Shown here piece by piece: positions 19,285 to 31,300 of a stretch of 64,000 nt of DNA. Both the position numbers and the translations under genes were made by a program. Below the pieces are notes generated by a model that was not told where the DNA came from, searched no databases, and saw nothing but the letters and a program-made list of their open reading frames with translations. Every line of letters starts with the position of its first letter. Within the stretch, counting starts at the first letter, position 1. The stretch is from an uncultured beta proteobacterium (GTDB lineage Bacteria; Pseudomonadota; Gammaproteobacteria; Burkholderiales; Burkholderiaceae_C), in assembly GCA_903909815.1 (NCBI GenBank), contig CAIVXG010000014.1, positions 171,027-235,026 of the forward strand. Direction: 5' to 3'.

Positions 19285-19569
19285 TTAGATGCGGTGCTGG
19301 TCGCTGTACGGCACCATCGCGAGAAAGCGTGCACGCTTGATGGCGGTGTTGAGCTGGCGCTGGAAAATGGCACGGGTGCCAGTCAGGCGCGCGGGAATGA
19401 TCTTGCCGTTTTCGGCAATGAAGTCACGCAGGGTATCGACATCCTTGTAGTCGATCTCTTCCACGCCGGTCACCGTAAAACGGCAAAAGCGCTTGCGTTT
19501 GAAAAGCAGATTCTGTGCGGGGCGCTTGGGGCGCTTGTCTTTGTTCTTGAAACGACTGGGTCCGGCCAT
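19285..19569 (-). CDS. rpsR: 30S ribosomal protein S18
   Basis: A 94-aa protein, slightly longer than the E. coli form (75 aa) because of an N-terminal basic extension ([15 protein letters not shown]). The core [34 protein letters not shown] and the C-terminal [16 protein letters not shown] are standard S18. It lies between priB and rplI in the conserved operon. Confidence 0.98.
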   Translation of the reverse strand: MAGPSRFKNKDKRPKRPAQNLLFKRKRFCRFTVTGVEEIDYKDVDTLRDFIAENGKIIPARLTGTRAIFQRQLNTAIKRARFLAMVPYSDQHRI

Positions 19570-19578
19570 GATGGGCTC

Positions 19579-19914
19579 CTAAAGGGTGAAGGGCGGAGTC
19601 TGGACTCCGTCCGGCTTTTGATCTAAATCCTGTTCAAATTCCTGAATGTGAAAAACGACTGATTTGCCTTTGATGGGAGTTGCGAGAAATCCCTTGAACT
19701 GCCAGACGCTGCCAATGCTTTGTCGGACCAGCCTCTCTGCCATCGCGCCAAAGGCCTGTGCCTTGATGGACGCCTTGACCTGCCTGGTTTGACCTGCCTG
19801 TTCGAGCACCGATTCGTGTTCAAGCCTGAGGTCAATCGCTGGCAAGCCCGCCGGGGTGTAACGCAGGACATTCGTCTCCACGATACAGGCGCTCAGGACA
19901 AGCTGATTAGCAAT
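19579..19914 (-). CDS. priB: Primosomal replication protein N (PriB), likely ATT start
   Basis: A small OB-fold ssDNA-binding protein that joins PriA during replication restart. The first canonical start is GTG at 19881 (100 aa), but this would delete the first OB strand. The frame continues upstream as NQLVLSACIVETNVLRYTPA, which matches the conserved PriB N-terminus, back to a stop at 19933-19935. No ATG, GTG or TTG lies between, and ATT at 19914 (giving IANQLVLS...) is the best placed candidate, preceded by the purine run GAGCGAGAAAGA. The protein would be 111 aa. Stop coordinate certain, start inferred. Operon position between rpsF and rpsR supports the identity. Confidence 0.85.
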   Translation of the reverse strand: MANQLVLSACIVETNVLRYTPAGLPAIDLRLEHESVLEQAGQTRQVKASIKAQAFGAMAERLVRQSIGSVWQFKGFLATPIKGKSVVFHIQEFEQDLDQKPDGVQTPPFTL

Positions 19915-19957
19915 GAGAAATCTTTCTCGCTCTCAAAAAAGTCAAGTCGCTACCAGA

Positions 19958-20323
19958 TCAGGACGCGTATTCGGAGGGCTGGCTCTTGCGCGATTCTTCG
20001 CGCTCGACCGTCTTCATCATCGACGAAGGACCCGTATCCGCTTTCTTCTTCAGCACCGTCAGGTGCCGCAGGACCGCGTCATTGAACTTGAATGCATGCT
20101 CCAACTCGGCCATGACCGCTTGGTCGGCTTCGATGTTGACGCATAGGTAATGGGCCTTGGCCAATTTGTTGATCAGGTACATCAGCTGACGCCGACCCCA
20201 ATCTTCAACGCGGTGGATTTTTCCGCCGCCGGCAACAATCATGCCCTTGTAACGCTCCAGCATGGCCGGAACTTGCTCACTTTGATCCGGATGGATCAAC
20301 AGTACGATTTCATAATGACGCAT
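19958..20323 (-). CDS. rpsF: 30S ribosomal protein S6
   Basis: A 121-aa protein starting [19 protein letters not shown], with the conserved [17 protein letters not shown] and a charged C-terminal tail. ATG 20323 is preferred over an in-frame GTG two codons upstream because AAGGAG lies 5 nt before it. First gene of the rpsF-priB-rpsR-rplI operon. A TATAAT at 20394-20389 on the minus strand may be its -10, but no good -35 is visible. Confidence 0.97.
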   Translation of the reverse strand: MRHYEIVLLIHPDQSEQVPAMLERYKGMIVAGGGKIHRVEDWGRRQLMYLINKLAKAHYLCVNIEADQAVMAELEHAFKFNDAVLRHLTVLKKKADTGPSSMMKTVEREESRKSQPSEYAS

Positions 20324-20389
20324 AAACACTCCTTGTGGTTAAGAGTCGCCCACTGCGTCTGTAGTAGTGCGACAAGGCAAAGCCTAAGA

Positions 20390-22729
20390 TTATAGGCGAT
20401 TGGCGTCAGTCGATGCGCCCACGGCGTTTGACCCCCACATCAGGCTGACCAGGACGGCGGCGACCACACCGGCAGGAACACCAAAAACACCCGCTGAAAT
20501 CGGCTGAATTTCAAACCACAAGCCATTGCCTGCCAGTTGCAGCGTCGCCCGTACGGCGGGCGAATTGATGACCATGTAGTAGATCGCAACCCCCAGCCCC
20601 GTCAGCATGCCAGCAACTGCTCCCGCACGCGTGGTTCGAGCCCAGAAGATGCCCAGCACCATCACCGGCACAAACGCCGACGCGGCCATGGAAAACGATG
20701 CAGACACCAGGTACAGGATATCGGCAGGCTTTTGTGCCGCCGCGTAAGCCGCGGACAAAGCCACCACCAACAAGGCAAACTTGGACAGCATCACGCGCTG
20801 CATCGCGCTGAAACGGCTGTTTTCGCCACGAAAATAGAGGTCGTGCGCCAGCGCGTTGCCGATCGTCAGCAACAGGCCGTCGGCAGTGGAGAGTGCGGCG
20901 GCCAGACCGCCGGCCGCAACCAGACCCGACACGATATAGGGCAGGCCGCCCAGTTCCGGACTCACCAGCATCACGATGTCCGCGCCCAATTTGAGCTCTG
21001 AAAACTGCAGGATGTGGTCGCCATTGACGTCGGCGACCGACAGCAGCCCCGGGTCCACCTTGGTCCACTGTGCCATCCAGGCAGGCAGTTGCGAAAAGTC
21101 CTGCCCTACCAGGTGGCTCATCACTTCGAATTTCACAAGCACTGCCAGCGCCGGAGCAGCGAGATAAAGCAGTCCGATGAAGAACAACGACCACGCAGCA
21201 GAAGTGCGCGCCTCGGCCACGGTCGGGGTGGTAAAGAAGCGGGTCAGCAGATGCGGCAGACCGGCCGTACCGACCATCAGGCAAAACATCAGCGCCAGGA
21301 AATTTCGGCGCGAGCTTTCAAAAGAATGCCGCTGCTGCGGTGATCCATCCGGGTCTCCGGCGAAGGCCTGGACGTGCGGCGGCATACCCCCCAAGGGACG
21401 CGAGCGCTCCTGGTTCTCGCGCATGGCACGGGTCCACTGCTCGCGCGCGGTGGCAGCGTCCTTCGGCAGCAACGCCAGTTCGCGGCTGGCGCTGAACACC
21501 TCGCTTGCATCGGCCCGCTGGAGATTGAGCCTGCGCAAATTTTCGTGCGCCACCCTGCGCTCGATGGCGAGTGAGGCCTCGACATTTTTCAGCTTCTTCT
21601 CGAACGCCTTGGCCCGGCGGGCGTACTCGTCCGTCACCTCCTGCTCCGCCGGGGAATCCATCAGCGCACGCTCCATGGCGGTAATCTTTTCCAATTGCTG
21701 ACCGTACACCAGGGGCGCCAGCGGGTTGCCCAACTGCTTGTACGCCAGCCAGGAGACCGGGATCAGGAAGGCCAGCATCACAATCACGTATTGAGCCACT
21801 TGCGTCCAGGTCACGGCCCTCATGCCGCCCAGGAAGGAGCACAACAAGACGCCGCCCAAACCCAACAGAATGCCAATTTCAAACTGCACACCCGTCAGCC
21901 TTGCGGTGATCAGTCCGACGCCGTAGATTTGCGCCACGACATAGGTGAATGAACACATGACGGCCGCCAGCGCAGCAATGCGCCTGGGCCAAAGCCCTCC
22001 GAATCGTTCGGCAAAAAAGTCCGGGATGGTGTACAGCCCCATCTTGCGCAGGTGGGGTGCAATCAGCAGCGCAACCAGGCAAAACCCTCCCGTCCACCCC
22101 AGCACATAAGCCAGGCCACCGGGCTGCTCTTCGGTGCCAGAAAAGCCTTGAAGATACAGTCCTCCGGCCAGGCTGATAAAAGACGCTGCGCTCATCCAGT
22201 CGGCCGCAGTCGCCATGCCGTTGTACATTGCCGGAATGCGTCGTCCCGCGACGTAGTATTCATCGGGATCAGAGGTGCGGTTATAGATGCCTATGACCGC
22301 GTACAGCCCGATGGTACTGAACAGGAAGATCGCACCCATCCAGGGTTTGGACAAGCCTTCGCGTTCAGCCCAGAACAGCAGCACCAGGAAGATCGCCAGT
22401 CCAAGGATATAGAGCCCAAACCAGCGGTGCAATCGACGCTTGTACCTGGCGTAGTCCGCGGCGTCATAGGCCGGCGCATCGGCGTCGCCGCGTCGATTTC
22501 TAAGCCATGCGTACAGGGAAACGATGGCCACAAAGAGAATGACCGCGCCCTGGGCCGAGAACCAGAAGCTCAACGGCCACCCGGCCACGGAAAACTGTAG
22601 GTCCCGCGCAAAAAAGACGAAGCCGAAAGACGCCACAAACCACAGCGCCAGCAGCGTCACCCGCAACGGAAATGGCCGCACGCGGGGCGCGGCTTTCAGT
22701 GGCAACTGAGGGGGGAACTGCATGTCCAT
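20390..22729 (-). CDS. Sodium:solute symporter, small subunit (DUF4212) fused to large subunit
   Basis: A protein of about 779 aa. The first ~75 residues (LRVTLLALWFVASFGFVFFA, then AGWPLSFWFSAQGAVILFV) are the two-helix DUF4212 small subunit normally coded by a separate gene. The rest is an SSS-family large subunit (GRRIPAMYNGMATAADWMSA, GFCLVALLIAPHLRKMGLYT) of the VC_2705 type, probably for acetate or another short acid. About 150 mostly helical, charged residues are inserted in one loop (~340-490), a trait of this subfamily. Start ATG 22729 is one of several close options (GTG 22747, ATG 22723); none has a clear ribosome site. It follows ppsA by 46 bp. Confidence 0.88.
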   Translation of the reverse strand: MDMQFPPQLPLKAAPRVRPFPLRVTLLALWFVASFGFVFFARDLQFSVAGWPLSFWFSAQGAVILFVAIVSLYAWLRNRRGDADAPAYDAADYARYKRRLHRWFGLYILGLAIFLVLLFWAEREGLSKPWMGAIFLFSTIGLYAVIGIYNRTSDPDEYYVAGRRIPAMYNGMATAADWMSAASFISLAGGLYLQGFSGTEEQPGGLAYVLGWTGGFCLVALLIAPHLRKMGLYTIPDFFAERFGGLWPRRIAALAAVMCSFTYVVAQIYGVGLITARLTGVQFEIGILLGLGGVLLCSFLGGMRAVTWTQVAQYVIVMLAFLIPVSWLAYKQLGNPLAPLVYGQQLEKITAMERALMDSPAEQEVTDEYARRAKAFEKKLKNVEASLAIERRVAHENLRRLNLQRADASEVFSASRELALLPKDAATAREQWTRAMRENQERSRPLGGMPPHVQAFAGDPDGSPQQRHSFESSRRNFLALMFCLMVGTAGLPHLLTRFFTTPTVAEARTSAAWSLFFIGLLYLAAPALAVLVKFEVMSHLVGQDFSQLPAWMAQWTKVDPGLLSVADVNGDHILQFSELKLGADIVMLVSPELGGLPYIVSGLVAAGGLAAALSTADGLLLTIGNALAHDLYFRGENSRFSAMQRVMLSKFALLVVALSAAYAAAQKPADILYLVSASFSMAASAFVPVMVLGIFWARTTRAGAVAGMLTGLGVAIYYMVINSPAVRATLQLAGNGLWFEIQPISAGVFGVPAGVVAAVLVSLMWGSNAVGASTDANRL

Positions 22730-22775
22730 ATCATGCCAGCGCCCCACTGTAAATCGGCTAGGGTTTTCCTAACTT

Positions 22776-25169
<2,394 letters not shown>

Positions 25170-25330
25170 GGGAAGACTCCAGAAGTTAAAACCAGTGCTG
25201 CGCGCCTGGGCTTGGACCGGGGGTCAAAGTCAAGGGTCGCGCTCATGCCGGCGGCGCATCTTTGGAATATTTTGAGGTGTGCGAGAGCGGGCATGGGAGA
25301 ATTCGGTGATTGCCGCAATTGTAGGTCACA

Positions 25331-25349
25331 CCGGTCTGTTACCGACCGG
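25331..25349. promoter_or_regulatory. Inverted repeat between ppsA and ppsR
   Basis: CCGGTC-TGTTACC(G)-GACCGG-type arms form an inverted repeat in the 240-bp gap between the divergent ppsA and ppsR genes. The surrounding bases also contain ACCGGT twice. It may be a regulator site or a chance GC-rich repeat; no known factor is assigned. Confidence 0.3.
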
Positions 25350-25409
25350 TTACGGACTTGCAGCCCCCCTCAACCGCGCCATGGCGCAGCTTCGATCACG
25401 ACGAACCCT

Positions 25410-26231
25410 ATGCACAATCGCTCCGTGTTTTTCATCTCCGACGGAACCGGCATCACGGCGGAGACCTTTGGCAACGCCATCCTGGCGCAATTCGACATGA
25501 AGACGCGCCAGGTGCGACTGCCTTTCACCGACACCGTGGACAAGGCCCATCAGGCGGTGCGTCAGATCAACCACACGGCGGAGATCGAAGGCAAGAAGCC
25601 GATCGTGTTCACGACCCTGGTCAACATGGAGGTACTGGGCGTGATTCAGGAAGGCTGCAAGGGCATGCTGCTGGACATGTTTGGCACCTTTGTGCATCCG
25701 TTGGAAAACGAACTGGGCCTGAAGTCAAGCCACCGCATCGGCCGCTTCAGCGATGTCAGCAAAAGCCAGCAGTACCACGACCGGATCGAGGCCATCAATT
25801 TTTCCCTTGCCCACGACGACGGCCAGTCGCACCGCGACCTGGCGGGGGCCGATGTGATCCTGGTGGGAATCAGCCGCAGCGGAAAGACCCCAACCTCGCT
25901 CTATCTGGCCATGCAATATGGAATGAAGGTCGCCAACTACCCGCTGATCCCTGACGACTTCGAGCGCCGCGAGTTGCCGCCTGCCCTCACACCGTTCCGA
26001 AAGAAACTCTTTGGACTGACGATCACACCCGAGCGCCTGAACGAAATCCGCAACGAGCGCCGACCCGGGTCGCGCTACTCCAGCCTGGAGAACTGTCGCA
26101 TGGAAGTGGCCGAGGCCGAGGCCATGATGCGCCGCGCCGGCATTCGCTGGCTCTCCACCACGACCAAGTCGATCGAGGAAATCGCCACCACCATACTGCA
26201 GGACACGAGGCCGGACCGCCCTGTGTACTGA
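25410..26231 (+). CDS. ppsR: PEP synthase regulatory protein (PSRP: kinase/pyrophosphorylase)
   Basis: A 273-aa DUF299-family bifunctional enzyme: ADP-dependent protein kinase that inactivates PEP synthase and Pi-dependent pyrophosphorylase that restores it. The start SVFFISDGTGITAETFG and the P-loop GISRSGKTPTS (~151-161) are diagnostic, with NYPLIPDDFERRELP further on. The frame is open upstream, but ATG 25410 (MHNRSVFF) gives the family start. Divergent from its target ppsA, the usual arrangement. Confidence 0.96.
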   Translation: MHNRSVFFISDGTGITAETFGNAILAQFDMKTRQVRLPFTDTVDKAHQAVRQINHTAEIEGKKPIVFTTLVNMEVLGVIQEGCKGMLLDMFGTFVHPLENELGLKSSHRIGRFSDVSKSQQYHDRIEAINFSLAHDDGQSHRDLAGADVILVGISRSGKTPTSLYLAMQYGMKVANYPLIPDDFERRELPPALTPFRKKLFGLTITPERLNEIRNERRPGSRYSSLENCRMEVAEAEAMMRRAGIRWLSTTTKSIEEIATTILQDTRPDRPVY

Positions 26232-26272
26232 AACGCCAGCAAAGTGCCGCGCTGTCGCCTACAATCGACCCC

Positions 26273-26366
26273 GACGGGCCTTCCCGCATGGTGGAGCGGC
26301 CAACCGGGTCAGGTGGGGAACCAAGCAGCCCTAACTGCAAAGCCAGTGCCGGGGTCAAGGCTCGTC
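26273..26366 (+). ncRNA. ffs: 4.5S RNA of the signal recognition particle
   Basis: A 94-nt hairpin RNA. The 5' end GACGGGCCTT pairs fully with the 3' end AAGGCTCGTC (one G-T). The tip carries the conserved SRP domain GGGTCAGGTGGGGAACC followed by AAGCAGCCC, equivalent to E. coli GGUCAGGU-GGAA-AAGCAGCC, the Ffh-binding helix 8. A -10 TACAAT lies at 26260-26265, 7 nt before the inferred first base; no good -35 is seen. The remaining gap, 26367-26577, holds a GGGT-CACT-ACCC hairpin near 26396 and nothing else I can name. Confidence 0.92.
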
Positions 26367-26577
26367 AACTTACATTTCAATTTTCGGCGGCGTGCGGGTC
26401 ACTACCCGGCGCGCCTTCTGAAACATCGATGATTGTGTGAGCGCTCGTGCTTGACAGGCTTTTTCCTACAGCAGAGCGCGTTGTCCGCCGACTTCATTCC
26501 CTGGTTCGACAGTTTTACAGTAGGCCTGTGTTCGCTCCAGGTTGACTTTGTCGCTCCGAACACCAGGAGAACTTCCC

Positions 26578-26853
26578 ATGATCCCAGCCGCCATTGCCTT
26601 GAATCCCTTTGCCCTGATGATGGACCCGTCGTTGGTGCTTGAAGCCATGGAGCGCTCGGCCCAACTGCGCAGCCTGCGCCAGCGCAAATGCTGCCCGTTG
26701 GACGCGCCGCTGATGGCTCGGCGGGTGAACCGCGATCTCGAAGCCTTCGATGCCGGCATTGACGCTGGCCCGGACAGCGCGCTGGATGAGGCCGCTGCCG
26801 ACGCGCTGATCGACGCCGTACTCGGCATGGAGAGCGAGCAACGGCTCAACTGA
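26578..26853 (+). CDS. Small hypothetical protein
   Basis: A 91-aa protein that I do not recognise. ATG 26578 has AGGAGA 7 nt upstream, and the start MIPAAIALNPFALMMDPSL is hydrophobic and could be a short amphipathic helix. The middle is basic with RQRKCCPLD, the C-terminal third acidic and alanine-rich (ALDEAAADALIDAVLG). No clear membrane span or catalytic motif. It lies after the 4.5S RNA gene and converges with the flavoprotein gene. Confidence 0.7.
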   Translation: MIPAAIALNPFALMMDPSLVLEAMERSAQLRSLRQRKCCPLDAPLMARRVNRDLEAFDAGIDAGPDSALDEAAADALIDAVLGMESEQRLN

Positions 26854-26880
26854 GCCACGGCGGTTGAGGACGGCACAGCC

Positions 26881-28146
26881 TCAATCGGTGTGCTGCGGCG
26901 CGTCCGCCACGCTTTCAAGGTATCGCTTCGCACCCTGCCCTGCGGCAAAGCCGCTTGCCATGGACGCGGTCAGCAAATAGCCCCCGGTGGGAGCCTCCCA
27001 GTCGAGCATTTCTCCGGCGCAAAAGACGCCGGGAAGCTGCTCCAGCATGAGCTGCTGATCCAGCACTTCGAACAGCACCCCACCGGCGCTGCTGATTGAC
27101 TCGTCCAGAGGACGCGGCGCCACCAGGCGTATCGGCAAGGCCTTTATCGTCGCCGCCAGCGTGGGCAGATCGTGCATCTGCTCCTTGCCCAGGACTTCGT
27201 GCAGGATGGCAGCCTTGATGCCTTCGAGCCCGAGCCGGCTCTTCAGGTGGCTGGCCAAGGAGCGCGAGCCGCGGGCATGGGCGACTTCGGCCTGCACCTT
27301 CTCCAGCGACCAGTCTGGCAGCAGATCCAGACTGAAGGTGGCGCTGCCAGCGCGTGCAATCTCGTCGCGCAACAGGGCTGAGGCCGCGTACACCAGACTG
27401 CCTTCCACGCCGGTCTGCGTGGCGACGAATTCACCCCGGCGCGAAAAAGAAGTGCCCAAGGAATCGCGGCAGGAGATAGCCACCGACTTGAACGGCTGGC
27501 CGGCATAGCGGCTTGAGAACAGCTCCGTCCATCCCATGCGCTGCTGTGTTCCCACGTCAAAGCCGCAGTTGGACGGCAACAGGGGTGCGACCGCCACGCC
27601 GCGCGAGCGCAACAGCGGCGCCCAGGCGCCGTCCGAGCCCAATTGCGGCCAACTGCCGCCACCCAGCGCCAGCACGACGGCATCGGCCGTGACGATGCGC
27701 GCGCCCTGGGGCGTCTCAAATCGCAAGGCGTTTTGCACGTCCCAGCCGGTCCAGCGATGGCGCATGTGGAACTGCACGCCGCTGGCGCGCAGCCGGTGCA
27801 GCCAGGCGCGAAGCAGCGGTGCAGCCTTCAGGTCCTTGGGGAAAACGCGCCCCGACGTACCGACGAAGGTCTCCACACCCAGTTCAAGTGCCCAGGCGCG
27901 CGATCGCTCGCTGCCGAAGCGCTGCAACAGGGCTTCAATTTGCGCTCTCCTGGCGCCAAAGCGCCCGGCGAAGGCGTCGGCGCCCTCGGCGTGGGTCAGA
28001 TTGAGCCCCCCTTTTCCGGCCAGCAAGAACTTGCGCCCGACCGAGGGCATCGCGTCAAACACCTGCACCACCACGCCCGCACCCGCCAAGACCTCGGCCG
28101 CCATCAACCCGGACGGACCGCCCCCAATGACCACTGCTGTTTTCAT
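26881..28146 (-). CDS. HI0933/BaiN-like FAD-dependent flavoprotein (TIGR03862 type)
   Basis: A 421-aa protein with an N-terminal dinucleotide fold VIGGGPSGLMAAEVL (~5-19), then SVGRKFLLAGKGGLNLTH, the FAD-contacting motif of the HI0933 family. The C-terminus has GVFCAGEMLDWEAPTGGYLL, the second FAD motif. The frame extends upstream through an intergenic repeat, but ATG 28146 (MKTAVVIGGG) is clearly the start. The reaction is unknown; the family is linked loosely to NAD(P)H-dependent oxidoreduction. Confidence 0.9.
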   Translation of the reverse strand: MKTAVVIGGGPSGLMAAEVLAGAGVVVQVFDAMPSVGRKFLLAGKGGLNLTHAEGADAFAGRFGARRAQIEALLQRFGSERSRAWALELGVETFVGTSGRVFPKDLKAAPLLRAWLHRLRASGVQFHMRHRWTGWDVQNALRFETPQGARIVTADAVVLALGGGSWPQLGSDGAWAPLLRSRGVAVAPLLPSNCGFDVGTQQRMGWTELFSSRYAGQPFKSVAISCRDSLGTSFSRRGEFVATQTGVEGSLVYAASALLRDEIARAGSATFSLDLLPDWSLEKVQAEVAHARGSRSLASHLKSRLGLEGIKAAILHEVLGKEQMHDLPTLAATIKALPIRLVAPRPLDESISSAGGVLFEVLDQQLMLEQLPGVFCAGEMLDWEAPTGGYLLTASMASGFAAGQGAKRYLESVADAPQHTD

Positions 28147-28238
28147 GTTTTCCTGATGTGTGGCCGCAGCCGTAGTAGGGGATTGTCCTCCAGTGCGCTT
28201 TGTCGGTTGAGCTTGCCAGCATCCGTAACAACCACCGC

Positions 28239-28322
28239 CGTCATTGCGAGCGCAGCGCCGCAATCCATGCCGGTTGGTTCGCCACCATGGATTGCCACGT
28301 CGCGTTGCTCCTCGCAATGACG
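28239..28322. repeat. 84-bp palindromic intergenic repeat, copy 1
   Basis: The ends CGTCATTGCGAG and CTCGCAATGACG are perfect 12-bp inverted repeats. Nested inside are GCAATCCATG and CATGGATTGC. The copy lies in the 215-bp gap between addA and the flavoprotein gene. A second copy of the same 84-bp length is at 44144-44227. It has no coding capacity and fits a REP/MITE-like element able to form a cruciform. The rest of the gap shows nothing else. Confidence 0.85.
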
Positions 28323-28361
28323 CTTCTATAGCGCGATTGAATCTCGAAATTTTCGCAACGA

Positions 28362-31300
28362 TCAATTCGTAATTTCAATCAAGCGACCATTCGCGCTCAG
28401 GAACGCAGCCCTGACCGTGGCACCCGGATAAGCGGCTTGCACCGCCCCCCGGTAGTTGCGCAGCTGCGCCACCAGCGTCGCGTCGTTCTGAGGTTGAGCA
28501 CTGGACTTGTAATCCAGCACCCACCACTCGCCGCTGTCGCGCCGCTGCACCAGGCGGTCCAGGCGCAGGCTCTGACCCTGCCAGGTCAAGGCCACTTCGT
28601 TGCCCTGCCATTGGATGAGTTCGGCGTCCCAGGCCCAGGCCGCAGCGCCCGAGAGAATGAATTGGGTCATGGCCGCGGCCTGATTCGCCTGGCTCGCGTC
28701 CAGCGAAAATTCCGCTGCGACTGCTTGCAGTTGCAACGCACTGCAACTGCTTGCCCCCAGGGGCGCCCACTCGAGCAACCGGTGCATGGCCTGCCCCAGC
28801 ACAGACTCGGCTGAATCGGCCACCACCGCGCTCTCGCGCCGGGCCCCGCTGGTGTCTTTGGCCTGCAACTCCAGCGGCAATTCGGGCAGAACCGGCAGGA
28901 TGAATGGCGTCGCATCGGGCCCAGCGCGGATCTGGCCGGCATGCGCCACGGGTGGTTGCGCCAGCTGCGCGCACAGTGGCGACAGCCTTTGCCACCAGCT
29001 GCGCGGAGCCTCGCGGTGCGGCTGCACCGACGACAGCACCAGGCGCTGCTTGGCTCGCGTCATCGCCACGTACAGCGCATTCACCTCCTCGCGCTGGCGC
29101 GCGACCTGCTCCGCTTGCAACGCGTCGCGTGCGCACCCAGGCGGCGTGCTCTCACTGGCGACAAACACAAAGCGTTGGGGTGCAGTCGCTTCGCCCGGCC
29201 AATCGATCAGCACGCCCATGCTCTGCGCGTTGGGCGGCGGCGCATCAGCGTCCAGCAGCAGCACCACAGACGCCTCCAGGCCCTTGGCACCGTGGATCGT
29301 GAGCAGGCGCACCGCTCCGGCCTCAGCCGTGATCGGCGCCCGGATGCCGCCGGCCTTGAGCAGGCGCACCAGGGCATAGGGCGTGGCGTAGCGCGAGGCA
29401 TCGAGTTGCAGCGACGCCGCCAGCAGCGAGCGCAGTTGCGCCAGCACCGTGGCGCGCAGCGCAGCCGGCGTGGCCGCAGCATAGCGTGCGAGCACGTCTG
29501 CTTCGTGATAGATCGCGGCCAGCGCGTCGTGCGGCGGCAGCAGCGAAATCCAGCCCTGCCAGCGCAGCAGGGTCGCGCCGATGGCTGACAGCGAGGCGGG
29601 CAGCGACTGCGACTGCTGCAGCAGTTCGAACCAGGAGGGCTTCGTAGGCAAAGCTGCCAGACCCTGACCCATGTTTGCCTTTTGCAGCAGCGCCAGTGCC
29701 CCCAAGTCGTCGTCACCCACGCCAAACAACGGCGACTTCAGCGCCCGTGCCAGCGACAGGTCGTGTGCGGTCGACACCAGCACGTCCAGCAGAGCCACGA
29801 CGTCCTGCACTGCAGGCGCTTCGCTCAGGTCGGATTTTTCCGGTTGCTGGGCCGGGATATGCAAGGCGCGCAGTTCCTCCTGCATCACCGACAGGCGGTC
29901 GCGCTTGCGCGCCAGCACCAGAACGTCTTTGGCTTGCAGGCCCTGCTGCAATTGCTGCGCCAGCCAGGCCGCGGCCTGGCGACATTCCAGCGCCTTGAGC
30001 GTCTCCTCCACCAGTTCGCGCGGCGTTGTGAGGCTGTCGCGCCATCGGCCTGGGCCCCTTGCATTGTCCGCATCAGTAAACCGTGCGTCGCGTGCAATCT
30101 GCGGCAGACAGGCCACCGACCCTGCCGCCCCGGACTCGGTCGTGTGTTCGCGAAAACCTTCATATTCCCGCGCCGCCTGCGCTTCGTGCATGACTTCGTT
30201 CACGACCGCGATCACCCCGGGCGCGTTGCGCCGCGTGTGGTCGCACTGCAGCAGGCAGCCGCCCAGACCGTCGCGTACGAACGCCTGCGCGGCGCGAAAC
30301 ACCTGCGGTTCGGCGCGGCGAAAACGGTAAATGCTTTGCTTGGGGTCGCCCACGATGAAGACACTGGGAGCGTCGCTGCCCCCGCCCGCACCCACGTAGC
30401 CGCTGAGCCAGGCATGCAGCGCCTGCCATTGCAGCGGGTTCGTGTCCTGAAACTCGTCGATCAGGAGGTGGCGTACGCGCGCGTCCAGGCGCTGCTGCAT
30501 CCAGCCGCTCAACTGCGCGTCGCCCAACAGCACCAGCGCTGCGCTCTCCACATCGTTCATGTCGACCCAGCCGCGTTCACGCTTGAGCGTCGCGTAGCAC
30601 TGGATCAGCCGCCGTGTGAGCCGCGCCATGCGCTGCTGATAGAGCCAGGCGTCAAATTGCGAGCGCGCCTGCGCCACGGCCAATGCCAGTTGCTGTGCCT
30701 GGCGAATCTGCTCGATGCCGGCCATCTTTTCACCGAACTTGCGCGCTTCGCCCTTTTGCGTGAGCAAGGCCGCCAGCACGCCCGGCGCATCCCCGTCCGA
30801 CAGTGCACGTTCCAGGTCCGCCCCCTTGGCGGAAAACGTCACCGCCTTGGCCGCGCCCAACGCCTTGGCCGCCTCCAACAGCAGGCTGCGCCCGCAAGCG
30901 CCTTGCAGCAGGGCCTCCTCGGGTGTAGCCAGTGCCGAGAACTCGGGAAATTGTTCGCCAAAACGCAGCACCGAGGCGTCGACCACGCCCCGGACGTCGG
31001 CGAGCGTAAATTCGACCCGCTTTTGCAGGGCCGAGTCCAGCGCCTTTTGCGCCTGGAAGCGTCCGTGCACCGCGACCACCGCCTCGTAATCGGCACGCGC
31101 CGGCGCGTGCGCCACCAGTGCCGCATAAAAAGGTCGCCACACCTGCGCCACCGCGGGCGCATCATCCTCCAGCAACTCGTGTTGAAGCGGTAGGCCCAGT
31201 GCCTGCATCACGCCCATGGGTGCGCTGCGCAGCAAGGCGGCAAACCAGCTGTGAAATGTGCGAATCTGCACCGAGCGGTCGCACGTCAGCAAGGCCGGGT

